Source of the DNA: Oryzias latipes
Taxonomy: Eukaryota > Chordata > Actinopteri > Beloniformes > Adrianichthyidae
Direction of reading: 5' to 3'
DNA: 64,000 bases
Assembly (NCBI RefSeq): GCF_002234675.1
Contig: NC_019871.2
Location: forward strand, 18,670,433 to 18,734,432
In this document: piece by piece, positions 1 through 11,800 of the stretch
How the letters are laid out: each line of letters starts with the position of its first letter
Numbering within the stretch: the first letter of the stretch is position 1
The notes under the pieces: model-generated
Seen by the model: the letters and a program-made list of their open reading frames with translations, nothing else
Told to the model about the DNA's origin: nothing
Database searches by the model: none
Translations under genes and position numbers: made by a program

Positions 1-640
1 CAATTCGCTACATGGCGGCGCAATTTTTATTTTTTCATCAAGCACTGAGCCGCGGCCCGCGACCGTTGCCCCCCTGGAAGAAGATCCAGCCAGGTTTGCG
101 CATGCGTTTTGCGCTCCGTGCTCACCTCTCAGCCTGCATCCTTCACCCCGCGCCCCCTCCCTTCTCCTTCTTCACCCCGCGCCCCCTCCCTTCTCCTTCT
201 CACACACATTTGCGTCTACTTCTCAAAGACAGGAAAGAGAGCGCAGCTGCGGGGCGGGGGCGCCGCCAGGTTTCAGGCTGTTACAAACTCTGTGATATAA
301 GTAAACCAATAGTGATGCATAAAGTATTTTACAAGAGCTGAGCCGCTGGCGCCGCCCCTCCGTCATTTTTCCGCCCCGGGCGATCGCCCGTATGACCCGT
401 GCCTAAAACCGCTACTGGAATGGAGGAACACATTCATCTGATAACCAATAGGGTCTACCCTCTTCTCTGCATTTGAATATAAAAAGGAAAACAACAAACT
501 TGGATGCTGCATATTTTCATCTGGAGTTTACTTTCGTGTAATTTTATTGGGTTCTTTAAAACACGGAGTCCTAAATACATCAGGATAATTTTAAAATAAT
601 CTAGAATTAAAATCTTTGAAACACGAAAACACTTTTCAGC
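1..640. other. Intergenic stretch beyond the 3' end of serpine2
   Basis: The first 430 bases are GC-rich and the rest AT-rich. I see no exon of a recognisable gene. Short ORFs at 12-341 and 109-300 run through low-complexity C/T-rich sequence and have no family features. A perfect tandem duplication lies at 142-199. Confidence 0.5.
142..199. repeat. 29-bp perfect tandem duplication
   Basis: Two identical, directly adjacent 29-base copies (142-170 and 171-199), each beginning TTCACCCCGCGCC and ending TTCTCCTTC. Pyrimidine-rich low-complexity sequence, probably a slippage product. Confidence 0.85.
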
Positions 641-642
641 CT

Positions 643-648
643 TTTATT
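643..648 (-). terminator. Candidate poly(A) signal of serpine2
   Basis: TTTATT on the plus strand reads AATAAA on the minus strand, about 390 bases past the serpine2 stop codon. A second AATAAA lies further downstream at 543-548. No transcript evidence is available to choose between them. Confidence 0.4.
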
Positions 649-1039
649 CTTGCTTGCATTATTCAAACAGGTTTAACAGAAAGGTTCACCAACAAAAAGA
701 ACATGCTTTTAAGAGTGTAAAGATGGATGGCAAAAAAGGCACCAAAAAAAAAAAAAAAAATTCTTACAGCCAAAGCGAGACAAAATAAAATAAATGACAT
801 TCAAAGTCTTTTAAAAATGCAATAAAGTAAAAAAGTTTAAACACAAAATTAAAACAATTGGAAAACATTTTATCCAGCGTTCTGCGATCCACAAAATGAG
901 TAACATAAAAAGCAATATTTAAAACAAATATCCAGCGTCCACATTTTACATAACAGTTCCCGTAAGGCAGCTTGTGAGCGATCCATGAGCTGGTCAGAGG
1001 GGCTCATGGGAGTCTGCCCCAGGGGGTCAGGAGGCAACC

Positions 1040-4000
1040 TCATGGCTGGTTTATCTGGCCCATGAAGAGAATGGTTCCTGCAGATAGAGAAGCTCAATCC
1101 AACAACGTTCCAGACATCTGCGCAGACCTGTGCATGAACTGCTCTACCTGTAGGCTTATGCCGGATGAGGAAGAGGAAGGGTCTGTCCACAGTAACCCAT
1201 GGCGGGGAGGACCGTGCCAGCAGAATGGTAGCTGTGGACGAAAGCAGTAGATTGTGAAGAAATGCCATCATCCACCTCCCAATGTGTAGAGAAAAGAGCA
1301 GAAACCCTAACCGGTGGCAGCTGCAGCTTGTGTCCCATCTTCATTCACAATGATCTTGGCTTTCTGGAGAGCTTTGGACACGTGTAGAGGTTCAGCGCCT
1401 GGAACAGCAGGGAAATGTAGTTTTTATTTTCTAATTGAACAATCCCCCCCTTTCACTGTACACATGATGGCAGCAGAGCTACACTCTACACAGCAGGATG
1501 CCTCAAACGAGCTGTTCTGTCCCTAATGGACCTTCACGCTGTGAGAACATTCAGAGATGAGGTTCAGAGCGCTGCTCTTACTTACTGATGTGGGAAAAGT
1601 CAGCTTTGTCCTGACTGAAAATGTCCGATATTCCCAAGGATGAGAGGGGGGCTTCCAGGTCCACCTCTGCATCTGCAGTGAACCTTCAGAAGAACACACA
1701 CAGATGAGCGGATCGGGCTGTTTGGAAGTTGCTCAGAGCCGGTATGTGTCTTACTTTGGGATGAACAGGCGGATCTTCCTCATGTGCATCAGTTTGGACC
1801 AGGTCTGCACGGTGGCTGTGCTGATATGGGGGGTGATGCTGGACAGGGCCGTGTCTTCTTCAGAGGGCACAACAATGACCATGGTGATGTTGTCGCCGTG
1901 GTAGGGCAGCTCGATCACCTTGTATTTGCTCCCTTCAGGGGTGGTGGCCATGCCTGAAAAGTAAAGATCAAAATAGAAGGACGCAGACATTTCAGCCAAA
2001 ATGGTCCGTTTATAGCAGCAGAAAAGAATTCAGCTCAAGTCTTTGACATTTGTGATCAATCCTGAACAAACAAAAAGCCTTTGTACGCCGAGGGAGAGGG
2101 GTCCCTCAGTCCAGTTCTCTTATACAGTAATGCTTCAAACAGACAGTTTCAACGTATATGATACACTCATAATAGGGGGGTATACAAAAACATTATTGGG
2201 AACTAACAGTATGACTACTTTAACCTACAGGTATAACTGGGATTACTAAAAGACGTATAAATCACCTGTAAGCTGCAAACACGAGCTTTGCTGTCAGAGA
2301 CTTAAAGTTTGGTCATGTTCTTCAAAGGTGGGGGGGTGGGGGTATTTATCTTAATACCCATTTCTAAAACAGCTTAAATAAAGTGCTTCCTTGTCTTGTT
2401 GCATGCACTTCTGAACTTCCTGTCCTGAATTCCATCAGTAGGAACAAAAATGCACTTTAGAATCAAAAGGCAAGGCCAGCCTCAACTGGATTATCAAGGA
2501 GTCCCCGATGGTTTCGTTTGGACAGCCAAAGACAGACGTGAACCTACTCCAAACACAACCTGACAGCTAAGCATGAGCTCAGCTTCACATCAGTGCCGTG
2601 TGAAAACTATCTGCTCCCTGCATACACCATCCGTCTAAATATAGCAACTGATTAGTATGACATTTGATTTCACACCAGACCAAATAATGTCGAACCTCCA
2701 TGGCATGTCTAGAAGCTGTTCCTCTGCTGTGTTTTCACAGATCACCACACCTTCTGGATGAACCACAAACTGAGCTAAAAAAACATCTGAACCAAACAAT
2801 CCAACATCCAGTTACTCTGACCTTTGTTCCATGGTCTGGGTGAATACTGGACTCTGATTGGCTGCTGGGTGTCCACTAAAATGTGTTAATTTGCACCTAT
2901 AAAAAGAAGTTCTGGTTAATTAGCCTGAATGTTCTATATTAATGCGCCAGCTTAAACACCAGTTGGTGACCTTAGCAACAGAAACAGGTAACATAGGTCT
3001 GTCTTCCTGTCCTTTTCTCTTGCTTACCTTTATTACCCAAAATAGAGTATTTCTTGACATCAAAGCAATCTAGGAAACTACTTTTGGACTTTGTTTTTAT
3101 AACACGCAGTTTTGCTTCATCTTCTGGACAAAAGCAAGTGGTAATAGGTGAACTTTCCCACTAAACGATGCTTTGGAACACTTAACATGATGTTTAACAA
3201 GAAGGCCATACCACTTTCCTCCACTGGTTAGTTCTCATACACAAGCTGCAGCAGAACAAGAGGCAGGTTACCATGACAATGCGTCACACGGCATATCAAA
3301 TAGTCAGCTTCTTGTGAAAAAAAATTTCAATGTTAAAAAATAAATTACTAATATAAATGATTTCATATTTCTTTCCTTCATAATTGCCCATGCATATCCG
3401 AGATGACACCTCGTTGGACATTGTTCCTTACTTCATGGTGAGGAACTCTGATCCTGTTGGCCTGTTTTTAATTTGCATCATGCAGAAAGTTTCTGCCAGA
3501 GCTTCTCACCGATGTTAAAGAGCGACAGCTGGGACATCATTGGAACTTTAGAAACGCTTCCGTCAGCCGTGTGGAAGGGTCGCATCTTGGTGTTCTCTGG
3601 CTTGAAGCAGGACTTCCACAGGCCTTTGAAGTAGATTGAGTTGATGGCAACCAGACGGGTCATTGCTGGATCCAACAGGTCTGCTTTGAGCAAGCTGGGG
3701 ATGTGACCTGAATGGAAATACAACAAGAAATCGCCAAGTCATTGGGCCGGTCTACAGTCCGGCCCAATAAAGACGCTCCGGGACCAAGTGAAACATTTAT
3801 GACTCATCAAGTTCTAATGCACTTTGAGTTTGTTTGAAGACTGAACCAAACAACTGCATTTGGATAAAAAAGAAACCTCTGAGGCTACATACACACCGGA
3901 CATGTGATGCACGTTCAAGAACCTGCTAAATGGACATTCTTGAACACACTTTAAGCATACGGCGTTCACACTGGACTGTCACTACCCAATACTTGCGCAT

Positions 4001-6298
4001 GTAACAGTACTCACAGTTGGAAAAAGCTCAGTGCAAAATGTCAAAACTCAGCAAATCTTGCTCCAGGCTTTTTCTTCCAGTTTTTATTATGGTGGAATAT
4101 AAGTATTTGGTCAATAACAAAAGTTCAACTCAATACTTTGTTATATCCCATTTGTTTGCAATGACAGCAGTCAAAAGTCTTCCCAAGGTTTTCACAAGCC
4201 GTTGCTGGTATTTTGGCCCATTCCTCCATGCAGATCTCCTCTAGAGCAGTGATGTTTTGGGGCTGTCGCTGGGCAACACAGACTTTCAACTCCCTCCAAA
4301 GATTCTCTATGGGGTTGAGATCTAGAGACTGGCTGGTTCACTCCTAGACCTTGAAATGCTTCTTACCAAGCCACTCCTTCGTTACCCGGGCTTTGTCTTT
4401 GGGATCGTTGTCATGCTGAAAGACCCAGCCACGTTTCATCTTCAAGGCCCTTGCTGATGGAAGGAGGTTTTTACTCAAAATCTGATAATACATGGCCCCA
4501 TTCATTCTTAACACAGATCAGTCGTCCTGATCTTTTGCTGAAAAACAGCACCAAAGCATGATGTTTTCACCCCCGTGCTTTACAGTAGGTATGGTGTTCT
4601 TTGGATGTAACTCAGCATTCTTTCTCCTCCAAAGTTCTATTTTGGTTTCATCTGATCATAGGACTTTCTCCCAAACCTCTTCTGGATCATCCAACTGCTC
4701 TTTAGCAAACTTTAGACGGGCCTGCACATATACTGGATTTAGCAGGGGGACACGTCTGGCGCTGCAGGACTTGAGCCCCTGGCAGCGTAGTGTTACTGAT
4801 GGTAGCCTTTGTTATTTTGGTCCCAGCTCTCTGCTGGTCACTCACTAGGTTCCCCAGTGTGGTTCTGGGATATTTGCTCACCGTTCTTGTGATCATCCTG
4901 ACCCCTTGGGGTGAGATCTTGCAGGGAGCCCCAGATGGAGAGAGATTATCAGTGGTCTTGTATGTCTTCCATTTCCTAATAATTGCTCCCACAGTAGATT
5001 TCTTCAAACCAAGCTGCTTACCTATTGCAGATTCAGTCTTCCCAGCCTGATGCAGATCAATAATTTGGTTTCTGGTGTCCTTAGACAGCTCTTTGGTCTT
5101 GGCCATAGTGGAGTTTGAGTGTGACTGTCTGAGGTTGTGGACAGGTGTCTTATAAATTCATAACAAGTTCAAACAGGTGGCATTAATACAGGTAACGAGT
5201 GGAGGACAGAGGATCCTCTTTCAGAAGAAGTTACAGGTCTGTGAGAGCCAGAAATAATGCTTGTTTGTGGGTGACCAAACACTGATTTTTCATCATAATT
5301 TACAAATAGATTCCTTAAAAAAAAAAATAATAATAATAATAAATAATCAGACAATATAATTTTTTGATTTTTTCTTCTTCTCATTTTGTCTCTCATAGTT
5401 GAGGTTTACCTTTGATGATAATAACAGGCTTCTCTCACATTTTTAAATGGGAAACCTCACAATTTGGTGGCTGACTAAATACCTTTTTGCCCCACTGTAC
5501 GCACGTTTACATTGAGTTTTCATTGGAGATGTTAGCTTGAGCCCGGTTTGAATGTAGCATAATATTTAATGGGTTTCAGTCAGTTCTGTTGGGATCTGAA
5601 CCCTCTTCAGCGGTTTTCTACGTTCTTCAAAACCTTTTGAATGTCACATTCCTACCTTTGGTCATGTTTTTGACCCATTTGTTGATCTCGTCAGCAGCAG
5701 CGTGGGGGTTGCTGAAGTCAAGAATCCTGCTTTCACACTGAAAGTTGGCTTTGTTTGTGCTCACAAAAGTCTTCTCCATGGGGAACCCCTTCTGGCTGAA
5801 GATACCGTTGGCAATCAGAACCGTGTCTTGGTTGGACTTGGAAGTAAGAGTTTTGTGCAACCTCCTCAACATCTTGTAGGGTCCTGAGCAGAAAAAAAGG
5901 ATTAGATTGATCTTTACCTCCTTAAATAATCTTTCATTTAAAAACAGTAACAACTGTGAGAAATAACTTAGGGTCAGTGTTTGTTCAACTGCATCTCCTG
6001 ATCTTCTTCTTCCACAGAAGATCCATCTCTTACCATTTTTCTTGTACCGCAGCCCTTTGATGATCTGCCTCCGTGTTTCCCCGTGGGCTCCAGAAAGCAG
6101 CATGCCTAAGACGGAAGCCACTCCATGGGGCGAAAGCACCACGTTCTCCAAGGGTCTGGAGCGGACTACTTCCTGAAACACCTGGATGCCAAGATCAGAA
6201 CCTCGTTCTCCATATGATGGAGCTTGGCACAGCACTTTTTTATATACAAACAGGTTCATCAGTGCACAAAGGCAAACTAGTGATGCGCCTTTCTTCAT
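1040..6298 (-). CDS. serpine2: Serpin E2 (protease nexin-1 / glia-derived nexin)
   Basis: Secreted serine-protease inhibitor; the vertebrate family inhibits thrombin, urokinase and trypsin-like proteases at the cell surface, helped by heparin. Coding exons on the minus strand: 6034-6298, 5656-5883, 3510-3707, 1755-1953, 1586-1683, 1312-1398, 1148-1231, 1040-1077. Joined they give 398 codons plus stop, the same length as human SERPINE2, with consistent phases and GT-AG sites throughout. The start ([17 protein letters not shown]) opens a signal peptide; a splice acceptor 14 bases upstream implies a noncoding first exon. Serpin signatures visible: [32 protein letters not shown], the hinge [11 protein letters not shown], and the reactive loop [10 protein letters not shown] with Arg-Ser at P1-P1' as in mammalian SERPINE2, then [10 protein letters not shown] and a final MGQINQP. 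The heparin-site segment reads [14 protein letters not shown], with fewer lysines than the human one. A Tc1 relic lies in the intron between exons 2 and 3. Orthology rests on remembered family sequence; other clade E serpins fit less well. Confidence 0.93.
2825..3310 (+). repeat. Dispersed repeat copy (relative at 58780-59290)
   Basis: Contains TCTGATTGGCTGCTGGGTGTCCACTAA and, further on, CCACTGGTTAGT followed by AGCTGCAGCAGA. The same blocks recur near 58786-58816 and 59180-59225 inside an eif4g1 intron, so this is a moderately diverged interspersed repeat in a serpine2 intron. Class not determined. Confidence 0.55.
4096..5497 (-). mobile_element. Decayed Tc1/mariner transposon in a serpine2 intron
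   Basis: The minus-strand ORF at 4702-5106 begins [20 protein letters not shown] and continues into a paired-type helix-turn-helix ([20 protein letters not shown]), typical of fish Tc1 transposases. The catalytic half, read in broken frames at 4250-4700, keeps only traces of the DDE region. The right terminus reads, on the minus strand, ACAGTGGGGCAAAAAGGTAT next to a TA. The left end (AAGTATTTGGTCAATAAC near 4100) lacks a clear matching terminal repeat and is probably truncated. Non-functional. Confidence 0.85.
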
Positions 6299-6733
6299 GA
6301 TCCCCACTGCACCTGAGGGAGGAGCCAACAACAACAGGTCAGAGGCAGCCCCTCCAACCCCCCCAAAAACATCTCCGTGAAACCATTGAAATGACCGATG
6401 AAGGTTACCTGGACATTCCTGTCTGTGGGGGTTCATACCACCCCCCCTGAACAGAAAACACTGCTGTTCACTACTTTGGACTAACTGCCGACTTAACTGT
6501 CATCCCGGGAAACAACAAGCTGCTGCACCAACCGACAGGGATCTACGTTCGGTCTCTCGGTTGAGCAGCAGGAATTTGCGCCGTAGTTCTATGTATCCTC
6601 AGGAGGAGGACCCACTAACGCAACACGCTTTCAAAAGAGGAAATGTCTTCAAGGAACGTCTCAATAAAGTTTTTATGTATAAGTAATTGCTGAAACATTT
6701 TTTTTCTCCCCCCAATTGGTGCACATGGTGACA

Positions 6734-6753
6734 CCCCCCCCCCCCCCCCCCCC
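6734..6753 (+). repeat. Poly(C) tract
   Basis: An uninterrupted run of about 20 C bases upstream of serpine2. Its length may be unreliable in an assembly. Confidence 0.9.
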
Positions 6754-6988
6754 GGAATGGTCAGTCCCACAGCGGGGTGCGGCCCCACTTCCCAAAGCTT
6801 TCACGCGCCGCGTCAATGAGACGGCTATTTACTCACAAGACCCCCACCCCATCAGATATTTGCCTTTTTTTCTGAGGGGAGGGGGGTCAAATGTCAGGAG
6901 TCACTAGTTTAACCCCAATAGAGTCCGTTTTTACGGGCCGTCGAGATCGTTTGCATCACGTCCCTGCAGATGAAACGGCTGCGCTTAC

Positions 6989-7260
6989 CCATCACGAGGA
7001 GAGTTGCTCCGACTTTATCACTCAGGTAAACGGTGACCGTATCCGTCCGCCTTCCTATCCAGTAGGCAGCTAACCTGGTCCGGGCTGGGGGTTGACGGTT
7101 CTGATCCCGGCGACAGTCAGTTTTATTTCTGACTTCGCCGTTGTTTCTCGGAAGACTTTATCGCTCCGGGCTCCGCCTTCCAGCCAAACAACCGAACGCG
7201 AAGCGCGTCTCTCTTGTGCAGTAACTAGCCAAACGGCGAAGCACTCACATCCGTTGGAAT
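6989..7260 (-). promoter_or_regulatory. Candidate serpine2 promoter and noncoding exon 1
   Basis: The first coding exon has an acceptor at 6313-6315, so transcription must start upstream. The CpG-containing stretch at about 6900-7260 is the most promoter-like sequence nearby, and a minus-strand donor GATGG|GTAAGC lies at its inner edge, ending an exon at 6989. The upstream limit and the transcription start are guesses; the interval 7261-7928 shows no gene. Confidence 0.3.
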
Positions 7261-7928
7261 TTCAAAATAAAACACAATAAACAGTTAATCCTAATGTGTT
7301 TGACTTTATATACAAACGTATACGTGGGCTCTAGATATGTTTCTAATACGCGTTTTATTTCATGACATTTTGCGCTATATTCAGAAATTATGGATGACTA
7401 AGGTTATAGTTTTGGGATGACACTCAGAGTTACTTCCGGTATAGTGTTTGTCATGAAGTTCAGGTGCAGTTACCTGTTTGAGAGCAATACTCAGGTCATA
7501 ACGTGATGCGTAGCACGCTTTCAAGCATTTGCAGTGGTCGAAATACTTCCTGATTTCCCCTACAAATTAAAACAAAACAGCAATTTACTATAATTTAAAA
7601 GTGAAATTTAAAAATGAGTTGTTTTTATGTACATTCTACCTCTAATTCTTTCCTCAAAATAGAATTTGCTAACAAACTAAGTTGTGTTGACAGATATGAA
7701 CACCTGTAAACACCTGGTGAGCCACACAATAAGTGAGGCAGCTCCATGGGATTATTTCAGGGAGAGGAGGGTTTGTCTCCTATTTCTACACTAATTTTGT
7801 GACAGTTTCTACACCTAATTGATTTTCCAAAAACCTAAGTGCAAACTTTAAAAGTGTCTTTTATTGAAAAACAATTTCACAACTGTCAGTTATAGTGAAG
7901 AAATACTTAAAAATGTGTTATTCATTAA

Positions 7929-8131
7929 CCCTTGTGCTATCCTATGACCCCACCCTTACATTGACGTGTTCTCCCTACCATGACAAAGGTGGATAAAGGT
8001 GGAAAGATTTCATGTAATCCATGGACACCAGTGAAGATCACAAATCATTGAAGAAAAAAGGTTCAGCGCACTGTCTAGTGGGTCTACAAGACCCAACTCC
8101 CAACATTAAAGTGCCTAGGATAGCACAAGGG
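7929..8131. mobile_element. piggyBac-like miniature element (MITE), copy 1
   Basis: About 203 bp with terminal inverted repeats CCCTTGTGCTATCCTA and TAGGATAGCACAAGGG. Preceded by TTAA (7925-7928) and followed by ATAA, one base off a TTAA duplication. TTAA targets and CCC/GGG ends are piggyBac hallmarks. It carries no ORF and lies beyond the 3' end of prss16. Confidence 0.7.
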
Positions 8132-8598
8132 ATAAAGCATAACGTTTTTGCCATTTCCCATTTCAGTTCAGTTAAATCATTTTAGTATGACTTTGTGGTC
8201 ACAACTTAATTGAACCTACTGATAACCTTCATTTTAAAAGATGGGAACATGTTGAAACCTGAAGTTTTTTTTATTGTGTTTTAGTCAAGCGATGAACGGA
8301 CTATAAAGAATGCAACTAAAGAGACACTGCATTGAAGCAAATGTTAAGCCGGATAAAGCCAGAAAAATCTATAATCTTTTGTGTTTGGGACAAACTTCAT
8401 GGACTAAAATCATTTTAAACGCTTTATTGATTCAGGCAAAACCAGGAAAAGCCGATGTTACATTTATGCATTCAGCTGCTGCCTGCAGCAGGCCAACCTT
8501 TGCACAAAACCTCCAACTCAAGTTATTTCTGCTCTTCCATACTAATCAGACTGCCTTTAGAAATCTAACCAATGCCCAAAAATGTATGGTTAAAGATC

Positions 8599-8634
8599 TA
8601 TTTATTTTGAGGTTACACTACCTCAAAATAAATA
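8599..8634. terminator. Perfect hairpin carrying poly(A) signals, 3' of prss16
   Basis: Arms TATTTATTTTGAGGT (8599-8613) and ACCTCAAAATAAATA (8620-8634) are perfectly complementary around a 6-base loop. Each arm offers AATAAA on one strand. On the minus strand this is about 210 bases after the prss16 stop, so it is the best candidate for its polyadenylation signal. Confidence 0.5.
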
Positions 8635-8821
8635 TCAAAATACTCACATTTTACTGAATTTTTTTTGGTAAACATATGATTTTATTACATTTTCAAATCT
8701 CATTCAATTTCTTTCATAGTACAAAGATTTGTGCAAAAAGGCATTTGAAGCAAATGTCAATCAGACAGATTTGGGCAATCTTCTTCCTCTTGAAGTTTTT
8801 TAGGTTTGCAAAGCCCCCAGG

Positions 8822-11800
8822 TCAGTTCTTCAGCCACTGCTGGAGAAGCAGCAGGACATGGTCACGCGCCAGAGAAAGCTGCGGCAGATCCTGGCTCCTG
8901 GCCGGGTACATGTTTGCACAGTGGGCTGTTCCTTCATTCATTTGAAAAGAAAAGAAAAAGATTTAAGCTGTTTTACATGAAACTTTATGGCATTTACGGA
9001 AACTACAAAAGACATCAAAAAAGGTTGATTATTATAATAGATTTTCCTTTGCAATTGCATCTTCTTAATTTAAAAGTATACTTTTTCATTTGTACATCTT
9101 ACTCGTGAAAATCTGAGTTTTACCAGATGGTAAAATTTGGTCAAAAAAAGTACGGAGTTTTAGGTATTTGTCAAACAAGAGCAATTCCACGTCGGCTGTT
9201 TTTTGTGATTTATTTAAACAAATATGAGAAGACACCTCATGAGATCTCTTGAGTCTGACGGGGTTTTAGATGTTTAACCCTTGTGCTATCCTAGGCACTT
9301 TAACATTGGGAGTTGGGTCATCCAGACCCACTAGACAGTGCTCTGAACCTTTTTTCCTTCCATGATTTCTGATCTTCACTAGTGCCCATGGATTACATGA
9401 AATCTTTCCACCTTTATCCACCTTTTTCATGGTAGGGAAAACACGTGAATGTAAGGGTGGGGTCATCTAAGATAGCACAAGGGTTACGGTTTTCTAACGC
9501 TCCTGCTGCGCTTCGGCTAAACCTTGTTAAAAACGACGTGCTGGAACGTGTCACTGAAGCTGCAGTTAATTCATGTTCAGACCCATCAATACATTTTTAT
9601 ATTTACCAATATCTAAAAGAAAGAACCCCCCCCCCAAACTTTTTCACTCTCATCATTGCAGGGTTGAATGTCGGAACAATATTCAAGGCAAAGAGCAGCA
9701 AATGTTTTGTTTTTTGAAAGTTGGCATCATCCTCTCAATTCCTACCTTTGATAAAAACAGCGGGGAGGTCGGCTGTGATGTCCTGGGTAATCCCTAGAGC
9801 ATGCCAGGGATCTATGGACCCGTTGGGAAACACTATTCTGCTGGATTTAATATTGTAGCCCCCGTAGTACTCGTTGGTCTGGGCCACGGCTTGTGCCACC
9901 TGTTCAGCGCTGATATTGTAGAAATCTGCACACTGTTTCAATTGATAACTGGAAATCAAAGAAAGGATGGACACAACTTAACCAGCCTCTGGAACTGAAG
10001 AAAATCCAAACAAACAGAAAGAATTCAATGTTGAAGTACCAGCAGGTTGAGGGGTAGCAGGTGCACAGAAGACATATTTATGAGTCAGTTTGAGAATTTA
10101 TAAAGAACTCACTCAAGAGGAAAGCCAGTGAAAGGCTGGTTGGGTGAATCTGTGCTCTGGTAGAATCCAAATTCAGTGCATGTCTGGTAGACCCACTGTC
10201 TCCCTGGCAACACACACAGATTTCCTCACTGCCTGCCTACATACATTTGCGAAAAGGAGTGAGCTAACAGGGAACAACAGAAAGAAACACTATATTGCTG
10301 ATGAGCAAAGAGAGGCCACCTGTTGGTGCAGGTGAATCACACATACATCAGCTCCTTACAAAGCAGGAGCTAGGAAACAAAAAAAAACTGCTTTGTCAAA
10401 AGTTATCTGCAAACATGGAGTCAATAAACCATCTTTTTAAACTCAATAAGAATTTTGTAGTGACGTTTTAAGATAACATTGATAGATCTGTTGTTTTTAC
10501 TCATCTGCTGCAAAAGAATCACATTTCCGTGATGGTTTTCATGGTCCTAAAATTTTAACTTCAAAAACCTAAATCAAACCTTTAGTACCCATGCGTTTTG
10601 AGAGGTTTACATCCTGCAGCAGCATGAACTCAACTGTTCCTGCAGTTGGTGCATGCTTCAAAACTTACCCCAATGAAAATGGTGTTTTTGGAGCTTTTAA
10701 CATGTTTTTGTGGCATTTATCTGATGACGGATGACATGTATAAAGAAAATGAAGCTCATCTCTGAGTATTTCTTTATTCAAATTATTTGAAATCTGGAGC
10801 AGAGGGAAAGATGCCGTTTGAAACAGTTTGAAGCAGCTACGTAGGTGCTACAATCAGCGGCCCACAAGCTCCCTGCTCTGCTCCATTCTGATGCATCCTG
10901 TTGTAAACGACTACATCCATCTTTGTCTCTGTTTTCCTCACCCGAGGTGGCGTCTGGCTCAAAACTGTTTGGCTGGGCAGCTTTCGATATTGCTCGCCAT
11001 TTTTATTGCAACACTAATGTTAGGTTGGGGGTGTGATGGGCTGTAAGCTAATGGGAGAGTGTGTAAACTGAGGCGTCTCAACAATTAAGAAGAAAAGAGA
11101 GGGCAGGGTTGATCCGTGCCAACAGTCCTGCCCACAACTGAAGGGTGATATTCTAATGAACAACGGCCACTCTGCAGAAACTATGGCTACGTTCACACTG
11201 CAGGGCTTCGTGCTCAATTCCGATTTTTTGAAAAAAATCCGATTTTTTTGCAAGGCCGTTCACATTTCCAATTAAATGCGAATTTTTGTGATCCATGTGT
11301 GACCGTGAAATGTCCCACAAGTGACCCGCATGCGCAGAAGAGTACTCAACGGTGAACAACGTCACTTGTTGTTTGCGGAAGTGGCTATCGTTAACAATGG
11401 ATGTCAACAACAGTGTTGTCAACAGCGGAGCTCTTTTTGCATTAATACATTTATTTTCACAAAGGAGCCAGCACAATAACAATCTTCTCATTTTAAGAAG
11501 GCATTGTCTGTACCCACTGTAGTGGAATGGGGATGTGGATGTGGATGTGCTGGGGCCGCGCATGTGTGTAAGAGAGAGGAGAGAGAGCGCGTGCAGCGAA
11601 GTAGAGAATGGGGGGGCAGTGTGGGCGAGCATTCATGTTGTGTGTTATGGAGGAAGGAGAACGGTAATAAAAGAAGGCTTCCCCCAGCAGAACTGCTATG
11701 GACTCTTTATTAACCCATTCTAGAGAATCCTGGAGAATCTGAGGGTCCGAACGGGGAAGTGAATCACGGAGGAGGATCCGCTTTCGGCCCTGGAGAAGGT

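Noticed and set aside
12-341. 109-codon ORF at the window start
   Set aside because: Driven by a C/T-rich tandem duplication; no homologous features recognised.
8310-9108. ORFs of 89-115 codons downstream of and across the last prss16 exon
   Set aside because: AT-rich chance frames on the strand opposite prss16; no conserved features.
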